This document shows, one piece after another, positions 31,756-43,800 of a stretch of 64,000 nt of DNA (position 1 is the stretch's first letter; every line of letters begins with the position of its first letter). The stretch covers positions 30,791,475 through 30,855,474 of the forward strand of contig JBANSL010000009.1 in NCBI GenBank assembly GCA_037127255.1, given 5' to 3'. This DNA is from Persicaria tinctoria (Eukaryota; Streptophyta; Magnoliopsida; Caryophyllales; Polygonaceae). Under the pieces are notes generated by a model, which worked only from the letters and a program-made list of their open reading frames with translations, had not been told where the DNA came from and did no database searches. The position numbers and the translations under genes are program-made.

Positions 31756-34700
31756 ATGGAAGACCTCGGCGGCTCCTTGATAATCGACCAAGTATACGAG
31801 TTTTCGGCTCCAAAGTTCTACGACTTCACCAATGGAGAAACGGAGGAGGAGAAGACGAACGCCGAGGTCTGGTTCGAGACCGCAATCAGCCACGCCCCTT
31901 CACGTATGGAAATCTTCTTCTCTCTTGATTAGGGTTGCTTTGGTCTGGATTTGACCTAATTATGGTTTCTGAGTTGTGAATGATTGGAATTTGATGGTTA
32001 GGGTTTTTAATCTAGGGCTTCGCAGCTCTTTCTTGGCTGTCATGGCAATTGATTGTTTATTGTTACGATTTTGGAGGTGATTTTAGCGGCTGGATGAACT
32101 TATGTGGTGTGGTTGGAATAGATTGAAGCTAAATATTCTCAGACTTGCTCAAGAGTTTCGTTTGTAGTTTCGTGTTCATATGATAGAAGTGATGGATTAA
32201 ATCCTTTTTTTTAGCCATTTTAGTGCTGAATATAGGAATGTGATGAATTCTACTGTTTGTCCAGAAATATTGATGAACCATTTTCTTTCTGATTCTGGTC
32301 AGTTTAGGCAAGTCAAAGGATTTTTTTTATTTTCAGGCATAATTGCACAAATCCCATTTAATATGGGCAAAGAAATGTAGGTGATGGTTTTAGGAAACAC
32401 CTTGGTGTTTTTGTGCATTTAGCCGTAATTCTTTCTTTGCTTTCATCCGATGATTGATACATTTTGGATGCAATTTTGATCTTTGAGTTGAACTATGTCA
32501 GCTGTCATGGCGAGAATCAAGATCGGTAGAGATGTTCAGATTAACTTAGAATTCAATGATGCTGATCAGATGGCAAAGGTACAACTCTTAAAGCTGCTGA
32601 TCAGTTTATTGCATTAGCTTTAGAAATTTGATGGACCTGATAGGAAACTTAGGCTCACGCGCTTATCATCTTATTACACTGTTATCAGGAAGTAGAACCT
32701 TCAGAATCAGCAAACACTGCCTCTAATGTCACGGAGGAGCTGAAATTGAAGTTAGAGCACAGCTCGACAAGGTAAAGGAACCCACATCATGATTCTTTGT
32801 CCAATCATCTTTCATGTTTTATGATGTGAATGGGTATGAACAATCTATGGAATTACAGGGACTCCACTAAGATCAATGAAGAAAACAAATCAATTGAGAA
32901 TATCAATTTGGCATCTGAGGTACTAAGATCTTGTTAAGTTGTGTCATATACTTACTAGGAAATCATTCGCCTATCCACGCTGTCTAACTTTTATGTGCCT
33001 AATAACTGAAATGTTTAGGCTTATGTAGAAGAAAAATCTTGCAAGATTGCTGAGGGAATTCCTACAGAAAATGGAAGGTTGGTTTATTTTTCCAAATAGA
33101 TAACTGAGTTTTCTTATATTACTTGGTTAAACATTACTGAGTTTTCTTATATTATCTATGTTATTCTTTGATGAATTTAGCAGCAGTTCAATCTCTGCAT
33201 CTCCTGAGGAGAGAGCAAAAACTGATGAATCTACAACGATAGCTCGAATTTCAGGTTTGTTTGGTTCGCTTTTGCCTCAAAAGCCTTTAAAAAATTATCT
33301 GGCCTATATTAAATAGTCACTGACGGGAAAGATATAAAATATGTAACAGATACTGTCTGCACACCGAAACTACCCGTTTTAAGTGCGAAGAGAGATCCGA
33401 AACTCGCCCAGTTGAAGAGCCAGCATACGGCCAGAAAGATAGCCAGCTTGATCAAGAACCCCTCGGGGTTGAAGACGAAAGGCCAATCCCTGCAATCACA
33501 AGCCAAAAGTATGACATCAGCAAGTACAAGGAGGTAGGAGAGGAGTGGGCAAGCTCAGCTGTAACTAAGCCTGAATTTTATCTTAAACTTGCTCAGCCTT
33601 TTTATCTCGTGTTTGTCTGTTAAAAGGGACTTAAGGCAGAAGAGTTCTGTTGGAACACCGAGCCTGGTTCATGAAAACCAAGCCATGAAAAGGCAGAAGC
33701 TTGATGGAGGACATTCCAGAAAGGTATAATAAATCCACTGTTGTCTAATAATTGAATTGTCCTTTTGACGTAAATTTTTATGTACAACGGTCTAATTTCT
33801 CAATGTTGAATGTTTTTAGATACTCAACATAAAGCCACCAAATTTGGCCCATAAATCAAGATTAGGAACAGCAAACAACACCACTGCTGGGGCTTCAAAG
33901 GCCAATACTCGCACAGAGGACCGAAAGATTTATATTCGGGAGCAGCAAGTAGCACCCTTTATTTCGACAGCAGAGATGGTGAAAAAGTTTCAATCAAGCA
34001 TCAAGGACTTGTCACTTCCTCAAAATTCTTTTTCACATGTAACTACGCTTCCATTTATGATGGTTTTGTTACGTTCTGCTTTTATTCTTGTGTTCTCCAT
34101 CAAATTTGTTAGTCATTTGAGGATGATGTTTGTGCGATGCAGGGGGCATTAAAATTGACAAGGCCTAAGGAACCTGAGTTTGAAACAGCACAGCGTGTGC
34201 GTTCTGTCAGGGTGAAGAGTGCAGCAGAGCTTGAGGAAGAAGCAATGGCTAAGATGCCGAAGTTTAAAGCTACAAGATTGAATAAGAAGGCAAGTGCACA
34301 ATATGTTAAAAATGGAGAACTTAGAGTTAGTCTTTTACTGATTTGTTGGTTATTTCTTCATTCTTAGCCTAAATTTCTTATGTAAGCTTGCATTTGCTAC
34401 AGATTTTTGAGGCTCCTACTTTACCTCCATTGCCCAAAAGCATCCCTCGCCCACCCGAATTTCAGGTATATACACAAAGATAGTATCATCAGACTTAACT
34501 AAATATAGCAAAGCTGTAGGTTTTTCAGAGCTAATCACGATATTTTCTCACTCATTTAGGAATTCAAATTGGCGACAATGGTAAGAGCTATTAATAAATC
34601 AGAGACATCTTCGGTTGTTTCAAATGAATCAAGTCGTCTGCAGGTAAATAATGTCTCCCTTTATCACGCACCTGTCTTTATATATATGATTACTGAGCTT

Positions 34701-36365
34701 GCTACTTCCTTTCATGATCTTACTGTCAACTTATCTGTTAACAGAATAACCACCTGTGGCAACCTCGTCTTACTAAGCCTAAGACCCCACTTCTTCAAAC
34801 ATCTCTAAGGGCAAAACCAAGTAATGTGAAGAGTTCTCTGGAAATTGAGGAGGAGGAACTCGAGAAGATTCCGAAATTCAAGGCTCGCCCTTTAAACAAG
34901 AAGGTCAGAGAAAGCTATGATTGATATTAATCACCTTTTCACAGCCAAAATCTTGGGTATTTTGAAGCTTTTCAAGTGCTTATAATAACAACACATTGAC
35001 ACCTTTTTTTTTCAGATTCTCGAAAGCAAAGGAGACATGGGACTTTTCTGCAACAACAAAAAGCAGGTTACTATACCTCAAGAGTTCCATTTTGCCATAG
35101 ATGAAAGAATACCACCTCCTTCAGCTATGGTTGTTGACCTCTTTGACAAGGTAATTTGACATCCGTAATGTATTGTCACTCTCATTTTTTTGTCTTTGGG
35201 TTCGTAATTATTTCTTGCCATCCTGCAGCTCTCAATAAGTTCAGAATCCAACCGTGATCAGATACCGAGAATAACTAAACCAAACCCTTTCAACCTTCAT
35301 ACTGAGGGAAGAGGTGCTGAAAAGGAGAGAAGGTTTCTTACTGAAGTGATGCAAAAGGAATTGGAAGAAGCGAAAGCCAGGGTTCCCAAGGCCAGCCCAT
35401 ATCCTTATACAACTGATTATCCAGTGGTATGTTTCGTATTTGCTGCATATGTTTTCTTCTAATGTCGCTCTGTCATGATCCTCATCAACAGGAATTTTGT
35501 TTCAAATGCAGGTTCCACCAAAGCCGGAGCCAAAGCAATGCACGAGACCTGAGCCCTTCCAGTTGGATAGTCTAGTGAGGCATGAGATGGAAATGCAAAG
35601 GGAAATGGAAGAAAGGCTCAGAAAAGAAAGAGAAGAGGCTCAGATGAGGATCTTCAGGGCACAGCCAGTCTTGAAAGAGTAAGGACATAGTTAAAATTAA
35701 TGATTTTTTTTTTTTTTTTTGCTTTTGAAGTTATATGATTTTTTGCACCAATGGATGATGAAATCATTTGTGTGCACTTGCGTAGGGATCCAATTCCAGT
35801 TCCTGAGAAGCAGCGCAAGCCTCTTACCCAGGTTCAAGAGTTCAACCTTCGTAATGAGCACCGAGCTGTTGAAAGGGCTGAGTTTGACAAGAAGTTGAAG
35901 GAGAAAGAGGTGGTTTACAAGAGATACAGAGAAGAGCAAGAAGCTGTCAAGATGGTAGGTGTATCTTCTTTATGATGGGGATAGGGACTCTTTTGTTCGA
36001 ACCAAATTGATTTGTTTTTTTATGTACAGATGGACGAAGAAAGGGCCTTAAAGCAGCTGAGAAGAACTTTGGTGCCCCATGCAAGACCAGTGCCTAAATT
36101 TGCCAATCCATTTGTTCCTCAAAGGTATGCCCAAAAACTCACACCATGGTTTGAACTTGACAGTTCAATGCACCGACTCCATTTTGTAGTATGGTGATTA
36201 AACTTACACATGTGTACATATGGATGTATATGCAGGTCTTGTAAGGAAGCAACAAAGGCTAAATCCCCGAAATTGCGCGTTGCCCAGAGGAAGGAAAGAC
36301 AAAGCACAGTCCGCGGCATTGCATCAGCATTGGCAGGCTCTTCTCCTGCTTGGCAAATGAGATGA
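31756..36365 (+). CDS. TPX2: TPX2 spindle assembly factor, tandem copy B
   Basis: Paralogue of copy A in the same orientation, with 19 coding exons: 31756-31903, 32502-32578, 32689-32771, 32859-32919, 33019-33077, 33181-33254, 33350-33533, 33627-33723, 33820-34038, 34143-34289, 34403-34465, 34560-34643, 34745-34903, 35016-35150, 35229-35426, 35512-35678, 35786-35954, 36030-36124 and 36236-36365. The total is again 783 codons with stop (782 aa), although single exons differ by small in-frame indels. Exon 15 fuses what are two exons in copy A (the intron is precisely absent). The intron after 34289 starts with GC (AAG|GCAAGT) instead of GT. The N-terminal Aurora-type motif and the C-terminal TPX2 domain are intact, so both copies should be functional. 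Confidence 0.93.
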
Positions 36366-36961
36366 TCATCATTGCCATATTGCCATCTCTTTGATCAGAA
36401 GACAATTAACTGTATAAAAGGCTGAGATGGTTTATAGTTGCAACTTGCAAGAGAGAAAATGGTGTGTTTATTTTTCCTCCACTTGAGGATTATATTTTTT
36501 GTAACAAAGTATGTCATGAGGAGAGTGTCTTTCTTCATTGCAACATTTGCATACTGTGCCCCCCTTTGCATACTGTCACATGCAAAAATGTTTCGGGCTT
36601 TTCCTAAATTACACTATGTTTAAACCCGATTAAAAAAAAAATTAAATTTGCTAAACTAGCGTGATAAAACTAGCTTGTTTTTAATTAATTAATGATGAGG
36701 GAAATATAGAGCCAAGAATAAAGTGTCGAATGATAGTACAATATTTAATCTAAGAAAATTCCTAATTTTTTATTACTTGTCAAATCTTTAAACTTTGTTA
36801 ACTTTTTATTCGGATTTTGGGATGAGTCATAATGGCATATCATATGTCAAAATAAAGTTATATTTCAAGGATTTACTAGAGAAAGTTATTACAAATTATC
36901 GATTTGAACTTAAATTCAACAAAATATTCTCTCATAAACTAGCTTGGTCTATTCCGATGTG
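36366..36961. other. TPX2-B 3' UTR and AT-rich intergenic DNA
   Basis: Homology to the copy A 3' UTR continues to about 36555. I see no gene after that. Confidence 0.4.
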
Positions 36962-37089
36962 ATTTATCCCTACTCGACTCGCTTAATAGCTAAGTTTTTT
37001 GAACCTGAATCAAACTCGAGTTGACTGAAACTCGAGTTCGATTCAGGTTCAAAAAGCATAGCTATTAAACGAGTCGAGTATGGATAAAT
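36962..37089. repeat. Foldback hairpin of about 128 bp
   Basis: Two inverted arms of about 60 bp (left from ATTTATCCCTACTCGACTCG; right ends CGAGTCGAGTATGGATAAAT) meet at a short GACTG centre near 37025. Mismatches are few and scattered. It could be a foldback MITE or a young inverted duplication with small-RNA potential. No coding capacity and no clear target duplication. Confidence 0.8.
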
Positions 37090-37531
37090 TTAAAGCTTAT
37101 TTCAAATTGAGGCCTTAAAATATTATACTAAAATTTACAAAATTTTCCCTTATTTATTATTGGGAAATTCCGTTTGGTGCCCTTGAGTTTTTGACAATTC
37201 CGGCTGGTGTCCCACACTTTTTTTTTGTCCGGATGGTACCCCTGAGTTTTGTCAAAAGTCCGGCCCATGCCCAGAACTTATAGTTTCTTCCTTTTTAATG
37301 AATAAAACCACCCTTTATTTTTATTTTTTCATAAATTTTCCCATTTACTTTTAACATTGAACAAAACTACTTATTATTTAACAAAATTCAACACAAAAGT
37401 GACAAAATCAACTTTATTTTTTAAAATTTTACAAAATCACATATTATTTCAAAAAAATTTATTCCAAAATCACTCTTGTTTTAAAAAAATAGAACAAAAT
37501 CCCTATGAGTTTTAAAATTGTACAAAAGATA

Positions 37532-37816
37532 TACTCCCTCCGTCCTAAAATACATTGTCTTTTAGCATTTTGCACAAGTTTTAATAAAACACCTTACTTT
37601 TAAAAAAACATCATCATTGCACTAACTTTTTCATAAATTTTATTATTTTTTAACACTCACTACACATTTTAACCAATCAAATTATTTTAAAAAGTTAACA
37701 ACACACAAACCAATACAAATCATTACAACTTTTTACCTAGAAAAACCTAAAAGCCCATCTATTGTTGGACAAAAATTTACATCTAAAAACCCATGTATTG
37801 TTGGACGGAGGGAGTA
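37532..37816. mobile_element. Nested Stowaway MITE (37534-37814)
   Basis: The ends CTCCCTCCGTCC and GGACGGAGGGAG are perfect inverted repeats flanked by TA on both sides (37532-37533, 37815-37816), the hallmark of Tc1/mariner-derived Stowaway MITEs. It is 281 bp, non-coding, and inserted in the left half of the long-TIR element. Confidence 0.92.
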
Positions 37817-38249
37817 TTATTTTTCTATACTTTGCAAAAACGAAAAACACTCATTATTTGCAAAAACATTATAAAAAATTCTAAAATTCTTATATATTTT
37901 TCGGTTTTCAAAGGCATAACATATATAAATTTATGTATTTTTTTATATATAATTTTACGTTTTTTCTTATATATATACATTGAACACATTATACATGTTA
38001 CACACAATATATATAAAAGAAAAATTGATCAACAATGTATACAAAATATATATACATACTGTAAGTGTTCAATGTAAAAATTGATCAACACTATACACAC
38101 ACGTTTTACGGTGTATATATACGTACAATATATATATATATATACACCTTCCTTACAAAAAAACAGTGTATATATACACTGTAAAAGTGTATCATAGTGT
38201 ATATAATATATATTAAACATATAATATATATTAAATATAATATAATAAA

Positions 38250-38400
38250 TATGGGACGGGACGGGATTTGCGGGATGAGGAATCCTCGTCCGGTAAAATC
38301 TTTGCGGGACAGGACCGGAACAGGATTCACTATTCTTTTTTCAAATCCCACCGGCATCGGGACGGGCCCGAGATTTGCGGAATTTGTGCCCACCCCTATT
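38250..38400. mobile_element. GC-rich fragment with hAT-like terminus
   Basis: CGGGACGGG and GGGACAGGACCGG repeats end in GTGCCCACCCCTA, which resembles the subterminal repeats and end (TAGGGGTGGGCAC inward) of a common plant hAT group. The left terminus is not identifiable, so only a partial element can be called. Confidence 0.45.
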
Positions 38401-38848
38401 ATGTACATGCAAAGTTTGACAAATAATGAGATTTATTTTTTACAAAATATGAAAAATATATAACGGATCTTTTGTTTAATGTTAAAAACAATGGTTGATT
38501 TTCTTCAAACTTTTTTTGGAAAGAATGGGTATTTTTTGCTAAAACTTTGGCAATAATGTGTGATTTTGTTCATTTTAAAAAATAAAGGTGGTTTTGTCAA
38601 TTTTGTGTTGAATTTAGTTAAATAATAAGTAGTTTTGTTCAATGTTTAAAGTAAAAAATGGGCATATTTATGAAAAAATAAAAATAAAGGGTGGTTTTAT
38701 TCATTAAAAAAGAAGAAACTATAAGTTTTGGGCATGGGCCGGACTTTTGACAAAACTCAGGGGTACCATCCGGACAAAAAAAAGTGTGGGACACCAATCG
38801 GAATTGTCAAAAACTCAGGGGCACCAAACGGAATTTCCCTTTATTCAT

Positions 38849-39101
38849 GAGCAAGTAGAGTAACCATATAATCTAAAAAAGCTCTACACAATCACATTTG
38901 TTAAAAAAATGAGTTGAGCATTAATACATTTTAAAATCCAAATTCAAATATAAATTTAACTTGAGTTCGACTCATCTATTATCTATCTATCTATATATAT
39001 ACATATACTAAAACCGATGCATAGCGTCCTACGTGGCGCGTTGTTGTTGATTCTAGACGAAAAAAATCCAATGTGGCGCGTTGTTGTTGATTCTATACAT
39101 A
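38849..39101. other. AT-rich DNA with a possible Helitron 5' end
   Basis: TCTATCTATATATATACATA at about 38986-39005, followed by ACTAAAACC, resembles the TC-starting 5' end of many plant Helitrons. A direct repeat GTGGCGCGTTGTTGTTGATT occurs twice (about 39033 and 39073). No gene is visible. Confidence 0.35.
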
Positions 39102-39407
39102 TAATTTTATCGGAAATTTCGCGAGGTGCCCCTGAGGTATTGCAATTTTCGCGAGGTATACAACTTTTTTGCATATTTCACGTGGTACCCCTGAGGTTTT
39201 CAATCTTTTCGCCCCGTGCCCTTGCTTGTTAAATCTAACAGATCTCCGTTAGGTTTCAATTTTTTTTTAAAAAAAAAAAGAAGAAAAAGAAAGAACGCAC
39301 AGAGCTAGAGAGAAGCGAGGAGAGAGCGACTAAATCTGGCCTCGACGAGGATGACGAGGAGGGAGAAGAAGGTGAGCCAGGAAGGGGAGGGTTGGTAGAG
39401 GAATGCG

Positions 39408-39780
39408 GTGTCGGCGAGGCCGGTGTCGGCGGTAGAGGAGGACGTCGGCGACTCGGCGGTGGAGGAGATCCTAGCGGAGGCCGCCGATCATGTCCTCTTA
39501 AGCAAATCTCCGCCCTTAACCTCTCTGGCGTCTCCGATTCCATCCTCCCCCAACACATCGAGTCCCGCTTCCGCCGCCTCAAGTCTCTCCCTTCCTCTCT
39601 CCCCCAACAACCGCCACTTCCCGCCTCCGCCGACTCAGCCACCGGAAATCAAACCCTCAGTCGACTCAGCCCCCAAATCCACCGATTCGACTCACAACGA
39701 GCTGAGCCGACTCAGCCACCAGAAATCAAACCATCGGTCGACTTGTTGATGATGGCGAGGAGGGAGGAGCAGAGGGCGTA
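39408..39780 (+). pseudogene. Captured host-gene fragment inside the Pack-MULE
   Basis: GC-rich sequence with host-like codon use encodes VEEILAEAADHVLL in one frame and then KQISALNLSGVSDSILPQHIESRFRRLKSLP in the next. The two look like a single protein segment separated by a one-base deletion near 39500. A Pro/Ser-rich low-complexity tail follows. I do not recognise the parent gene with confidence. Flanking MULE ends and the absence of an intact frame support a transduplicated fragment. Confidence 0.6.
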
Positions 39781-39785
39781 GCCAA

Positions 39786-39963
39786 TTAATTGACGTTGAA
39801 GCCTGAAGCTCTAATGGAGTCGTCAGAGGTGGTGGCAACGACTTTGGCGTCCTTGGAGAAGGCGAGGGAGACGGACACCCAGAAGAGCACCAAGAAGACG
39901 GTCTTGCTCGAGGCTCGGCGAATCTTCGCCGGAGTTGTCGGAGAGAGGGTCAACGGAGGCGGC
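39786..39963 (-). pseudogene. Second captured fragment (opposite strand) in the Pack-MULE
   Basis: A GC-rich minus-strand frame encodes a hydrophobic stretch (VFLVLFWVSVSLAFS) followed by a KDAKVVATTSDDS segment and a stop at 39786. It resembles a signal-peptide or membrane-anchor start of a host protein, cut by the LTR insertion at 39964. Parent gene unknown. Confidence 0.45.
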
Positions 39964-40696
39964 TGACTAAACCGAGACCAAAAAACACCTGTCAAAACAC
40001 CAGAAATACCAAACAAATCAGGTAAGAAGCGAGACAAAAAGATTTCATCATCCGCGGACGAGAGGCCAAGTGGTTACTTAAACAGGACGTCCGCGGATAG
40101 GGAAATAGATACGTGGCAGCCATGCCCACATCCCACGAGTGCAACACGTGTTGAACAAAGAACACCACGTGGCATGACATGCAAGAGGGCCAAAAGACTA
40201 TAAATAGAGGAGAACTACATAACGAGAAGGGACTTTTTGGAGAAAATGAGGAGAAGGAAAAAGAAAAAAGGACAAGCGGATGAAGATAGATTAAAACCAA
40301 GAAAAGAAAGCAAAAGAAATGATCGTACGCGATAGAGAAGCCTGATAAGAAGAGGAAGAACAAACGCTAACCTGCGTGAACATCTATCTCCGCGGACCTG
40401 AAACCTGTCTACTTTCAGTATAAAATTCTATTAAGAGTCAGTATTAATAAGTCTCAAGACTTTTAACAACGACAGGTATAATAAGTTAGGTTTCCAAATT
40501 GTCTAGGGAAAGCTCGATTAGGGAACCGCCATCTTGTAAAATCGAACTAATTAGCTTAACTTCCCACGGCACAGGTTGGGCCGCGTCGATTCTTTCGACG
40601 CGGGTCAGGTAAGTCCGTCGGGAAGAGTATAAATTTCATCGGGGAGGCTCCCGGGCCCCACATAAAAATGGTGGCCTTTCGCATCGAACCTTTTCA
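39964..40696 (+). repeat. 5' LTR
   Basis: 733 bp, with a TATA box (TATAAATAG, 40199-40207) for the genomic RNA. It contains three copies of the palindrome TCCGCGGA (about 40051, 40091 and 40392). It differs from the 3' LTR at two sites (about 39989, C against A; about 40247, T against G). Confidence 0.95.
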
Positions 40697-40697
40697 C

Positions 40698-40716
40698 TGG
40701 CGCCGTCTGTGGGAAC
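40698..40716 (+). other. Primer-binding site
   Basis: TGGCGCCGTCTGTGGGAAC begins two bases after the 5' LTR. The first ten bases are complementary to the 3' end of a tRNA of the Asp/Arg kind; which tRNA primes cannot be settled by eye. Confidence 0.65.
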
Positions 40717-40832
40717 CCCCTCACACTAAGGGGTTTCCAATTTCTATTTTGTTAAAATCTACAAATATAAGTTTTCGGGTGTCTGACATCAAACTTTCTG
40801 CCGCGACAGGTCAAATTCGTAATAGCAAGAAA

Positions 40833-43800
40833 ATGGGTGATAGCCAAAATAACCAGACTCAGGACATGAGTCAAGGGGATCCCCAGGACCAAGAAGCCTC
40901 AAGCATGTATGTCCCGCTGACACCTCCAACCAATCCTAATACCGAGATGGGAGGACAGAACCTTGAAACTCCTCCACAGCACTACGACAATCAATATGGA
41001 TTGAACGGAGGGTTCATCCCGCAAAACTTCTGGTATTATGAAGCACGACACGAACAGCCAAATCCTTTTCAACAGGAGCAGGCTCAGTACTATTACTATG
41101 ATCAGTGGGGACAAAATCCGCGTCAACAAGGGAATTATAGGCCAGAGGGACAACATGGGATTTTTGATCGTCGTAACACTGTTTTTGAAAACCCCAGCAA
41201 CTGGAACTATGGCTTTCAGAACCAGGAAGTGCCATACCAGACATGGCAAGATGATCACTATCACAGAGAAAACAAACATCGACGCGGAGATAGGTCAACT
41301 GATGTTTCAACCTCGACTAAATCTGACTCCGCAGAAAGAAGGAATGAGAGGGCACCGACCGGACTCCCGTCAGTATTTACTCAAGAAATCTGCTCCGCGA
41401 CAGTACCAAAGCGATGGAGAGATGTGAACCTCATGAAGTATGACGGAACATCTGATCCTGAGGATCATCTTTGCCATTTCGCTACTGCAATGGGGATTAA
41501 CGAGTACAATGACGCCATGTTGTGCAGAACGTTCCCCTCAACCTTGACCAAAATCGCGCTGACTTGGTTTACCAACCTCCCCAAAGGGTCTGTGACCAAT
41601 TTCACACAGATGTCTCACATCTTCACTTCCCATTTTGGGAGTGCGCGGACAAGAAAGAAGACTATGCTTGATTTGAATTCTATCAGGCAAGGAGCTGGAG
41701 AGTCGTTGGGGCATTTTTTCACTCGTTTCACCAGCATGGTGGTCCAAATCCCTAACTTCAATCACGAATCGGCTATCATCATACTTATGGGCAACCTAGC
41801 CGAGGGGGATTTCAAGACGTATTTATTTCGGAAAAAACCCACAAGTTACGATGACTTGAGGGAGCGAGTCTCCAGACAGATAGAAGCAGAGGAAGCCGCC
41901 GCGTCCAGTTCAAAGGCGAATACTGGGAACTCAGGACCATTTGGGAAGTTGATAGGGAAATTCAAAAAAGAAAAAGCCAAGCCTCTTAGACATCATTCAG
42001 AAGCAGTAGATTTTCGTCCCCATCATGATGAAGTGCATATGAACCTGGAAAGGGGCCAAGGATCTTGCCATAGAGAGGATCCTCCCCGTGCTCATCATCC
42101 GCGTGAAAGTCAATACAGAGGCCACGATATGAGATCTCCGCCGAGAAGAGAGAACCGACCTGATTACAGACCTCGATGGGAAGACAGAAGTCCTAGATTC
42201 GACGAATCCCGAAACCCCCAAGAACGATTTGATAGACAACATGATCCGCGCAGAAATTTCCCGGTCCATAACCGGGGGAGAGGCAGAGGAAGAAGAGGGC
42301 GCGGAGGGAGATACAACAACACACCGGTAGCTCAGAGGTCTGTCAATCAGAGAGAAACACGAAAGGCAGAAGGAGAACAGATACCCGAACCGGAGGGCTT
42401 CATCAACACCCTTGTAGGAGGGCTATCTATGGCCGGATCCAGTAGGCAGGAAAGAAGAAACTATGAGAGGGAAGGAAGACAGCCTCCATCCGCGTCAAGT
42501 AGAAAAATTTCTTTCGCGCAGCATGAAAACATTACCTTCACACCGAAGGACGCGGAGGAAATAAGAATGCCATATTCAGACCCTTTGGTCATTCACGCAC
42601 AGATAGCTGCCAAAACTGTGAAGAGAGTATTTATTGATACCGGGTCTTCTGTAGACATCCTATCATGGGAAGCATTTTCTCAGATGGGAATCTCCGCGGC
42701 TTCACTAAAACCATATCCCGGAACGCTAATCACATTTTCAGGGGGAGAAGTTCAGGTTGCTGGTACAATCGAGCTTACAGTGGTTCTAGGGACCCCTCCT
42801 AACAGACGCATGGAAAATGTTATGTTCACGGTGGTAAAAATTCCTACCGTATATAATGCTTTGCTGGGCCGAGTTTCTCTCTATAAATTTCAAATGGTAG
42901 TTTCAATCTACCACTTTCTGGGAAAATTCCCGTTACCAGGTGGAGGAATAGGCGAAGTCCGTGGACAGCAACCAGAAAGCAGGAGCTGCTACCTAACCTC
43001 CATCAAGAAAAATAAAGAAGTAATGTGTGTAAGTGAGAATTGCCAATCTGAAGTCGGAGACAGTGAGTCAGCCGAATTCTCAGAAGCTGAGTTAGAAGTC
43101 CGGCCAATGGAAGTCAAAACATCTACCGCGGATGAGAAAATTGCAGTTACACCCTTCTCTAACTCAAAGGAAAAAATCTACCTGGGACAGGCATTAGAAG
43201 CAAGAGAAAGAACTAGAGTTTTAGAAATTATAGCGAGGTCAAGAGACGTCTTCGCTTGGAATCCTCGGGACCTGTTAGGTGTCCCGCCTACAATAGCGCT
43301 GCATACTTTAAGAATTCACCCAGGAACGAAGCCTGTAGTGCAGAAGAGGAGGAAAATGGCACCAGAAAAAGCTGCCGCGGCCAAGGAAGAAACTAATAAA
43401 CTTTTAGAAGCTGGCTTCATTGAAGAGGTGGAAGATTCTGAATGGCTTTCGAATGTTGTTCTAGTGAAAAAATCCAATGGGAAGTGGAGAATGTGTATTG
43501 ATTTTACTGATCTTAACAAATCCTGCCCTAAAGATAGCTACCCACTTCCGTCCATAGATGAACTCGTCGACGGAACCGCTGGAAACAAGGTCCTTAGTTT
43601 TCTCGATGCCTACTCAGGGTACAATCAGATTAACATGGAACCTTCAGACAAAAAAGCTACGACCTTCATCACCAGCCAAGGAATCTTTTGTTACCGTGTT
43701 ATGCCTTTTGGGCTCAGAAATGCGGGAGCAACATTTCAGAGAACAGTTGATCGAATATTCCGTGATCAAATTGGCAGGAATGTTTCGATTTATCTGGATG

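Larger units (their letters stand above)
37153..38848. mobile_element. Long-TIR MULE-type element (37162-38839), non-coding
   Basis: The terminal inverted repeats are about 290 bp, over 90 percent identical, and begin GGGAAATTCCGTTTGGTGCC. Flanking 9-mers TTTATTATT (37153-37161) and TTTATTCAT (38840-38848) match at 7 of 9 positions, compatible with an old 9-bp target duplication. There is no transposase. The interior holds a Stowaway element (37534-37814), an AT-rich core with TATA repeats and a GC-rich fragment (38250-38395). Confidence 0.82.

Noticed and set aside
39256..39642. Minus-strand frame over the captured fragment
   Set aside because: Low-complexity Pro/Ser/Arg translation opposite the more protein-like plus-strand segments.
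39992..40363. 123-residue hydrophobic frame in each LTR (also 54127-54498)
   Set aside because: Identical in both LTRs, antisense to the retrotransposon transcript, Phe/Ser-rich low complexity and no recognisable domain.
41538..42269. Minus-strand frames across gag
   Set aside because: Shadows of the gag-pol frame with no domain.
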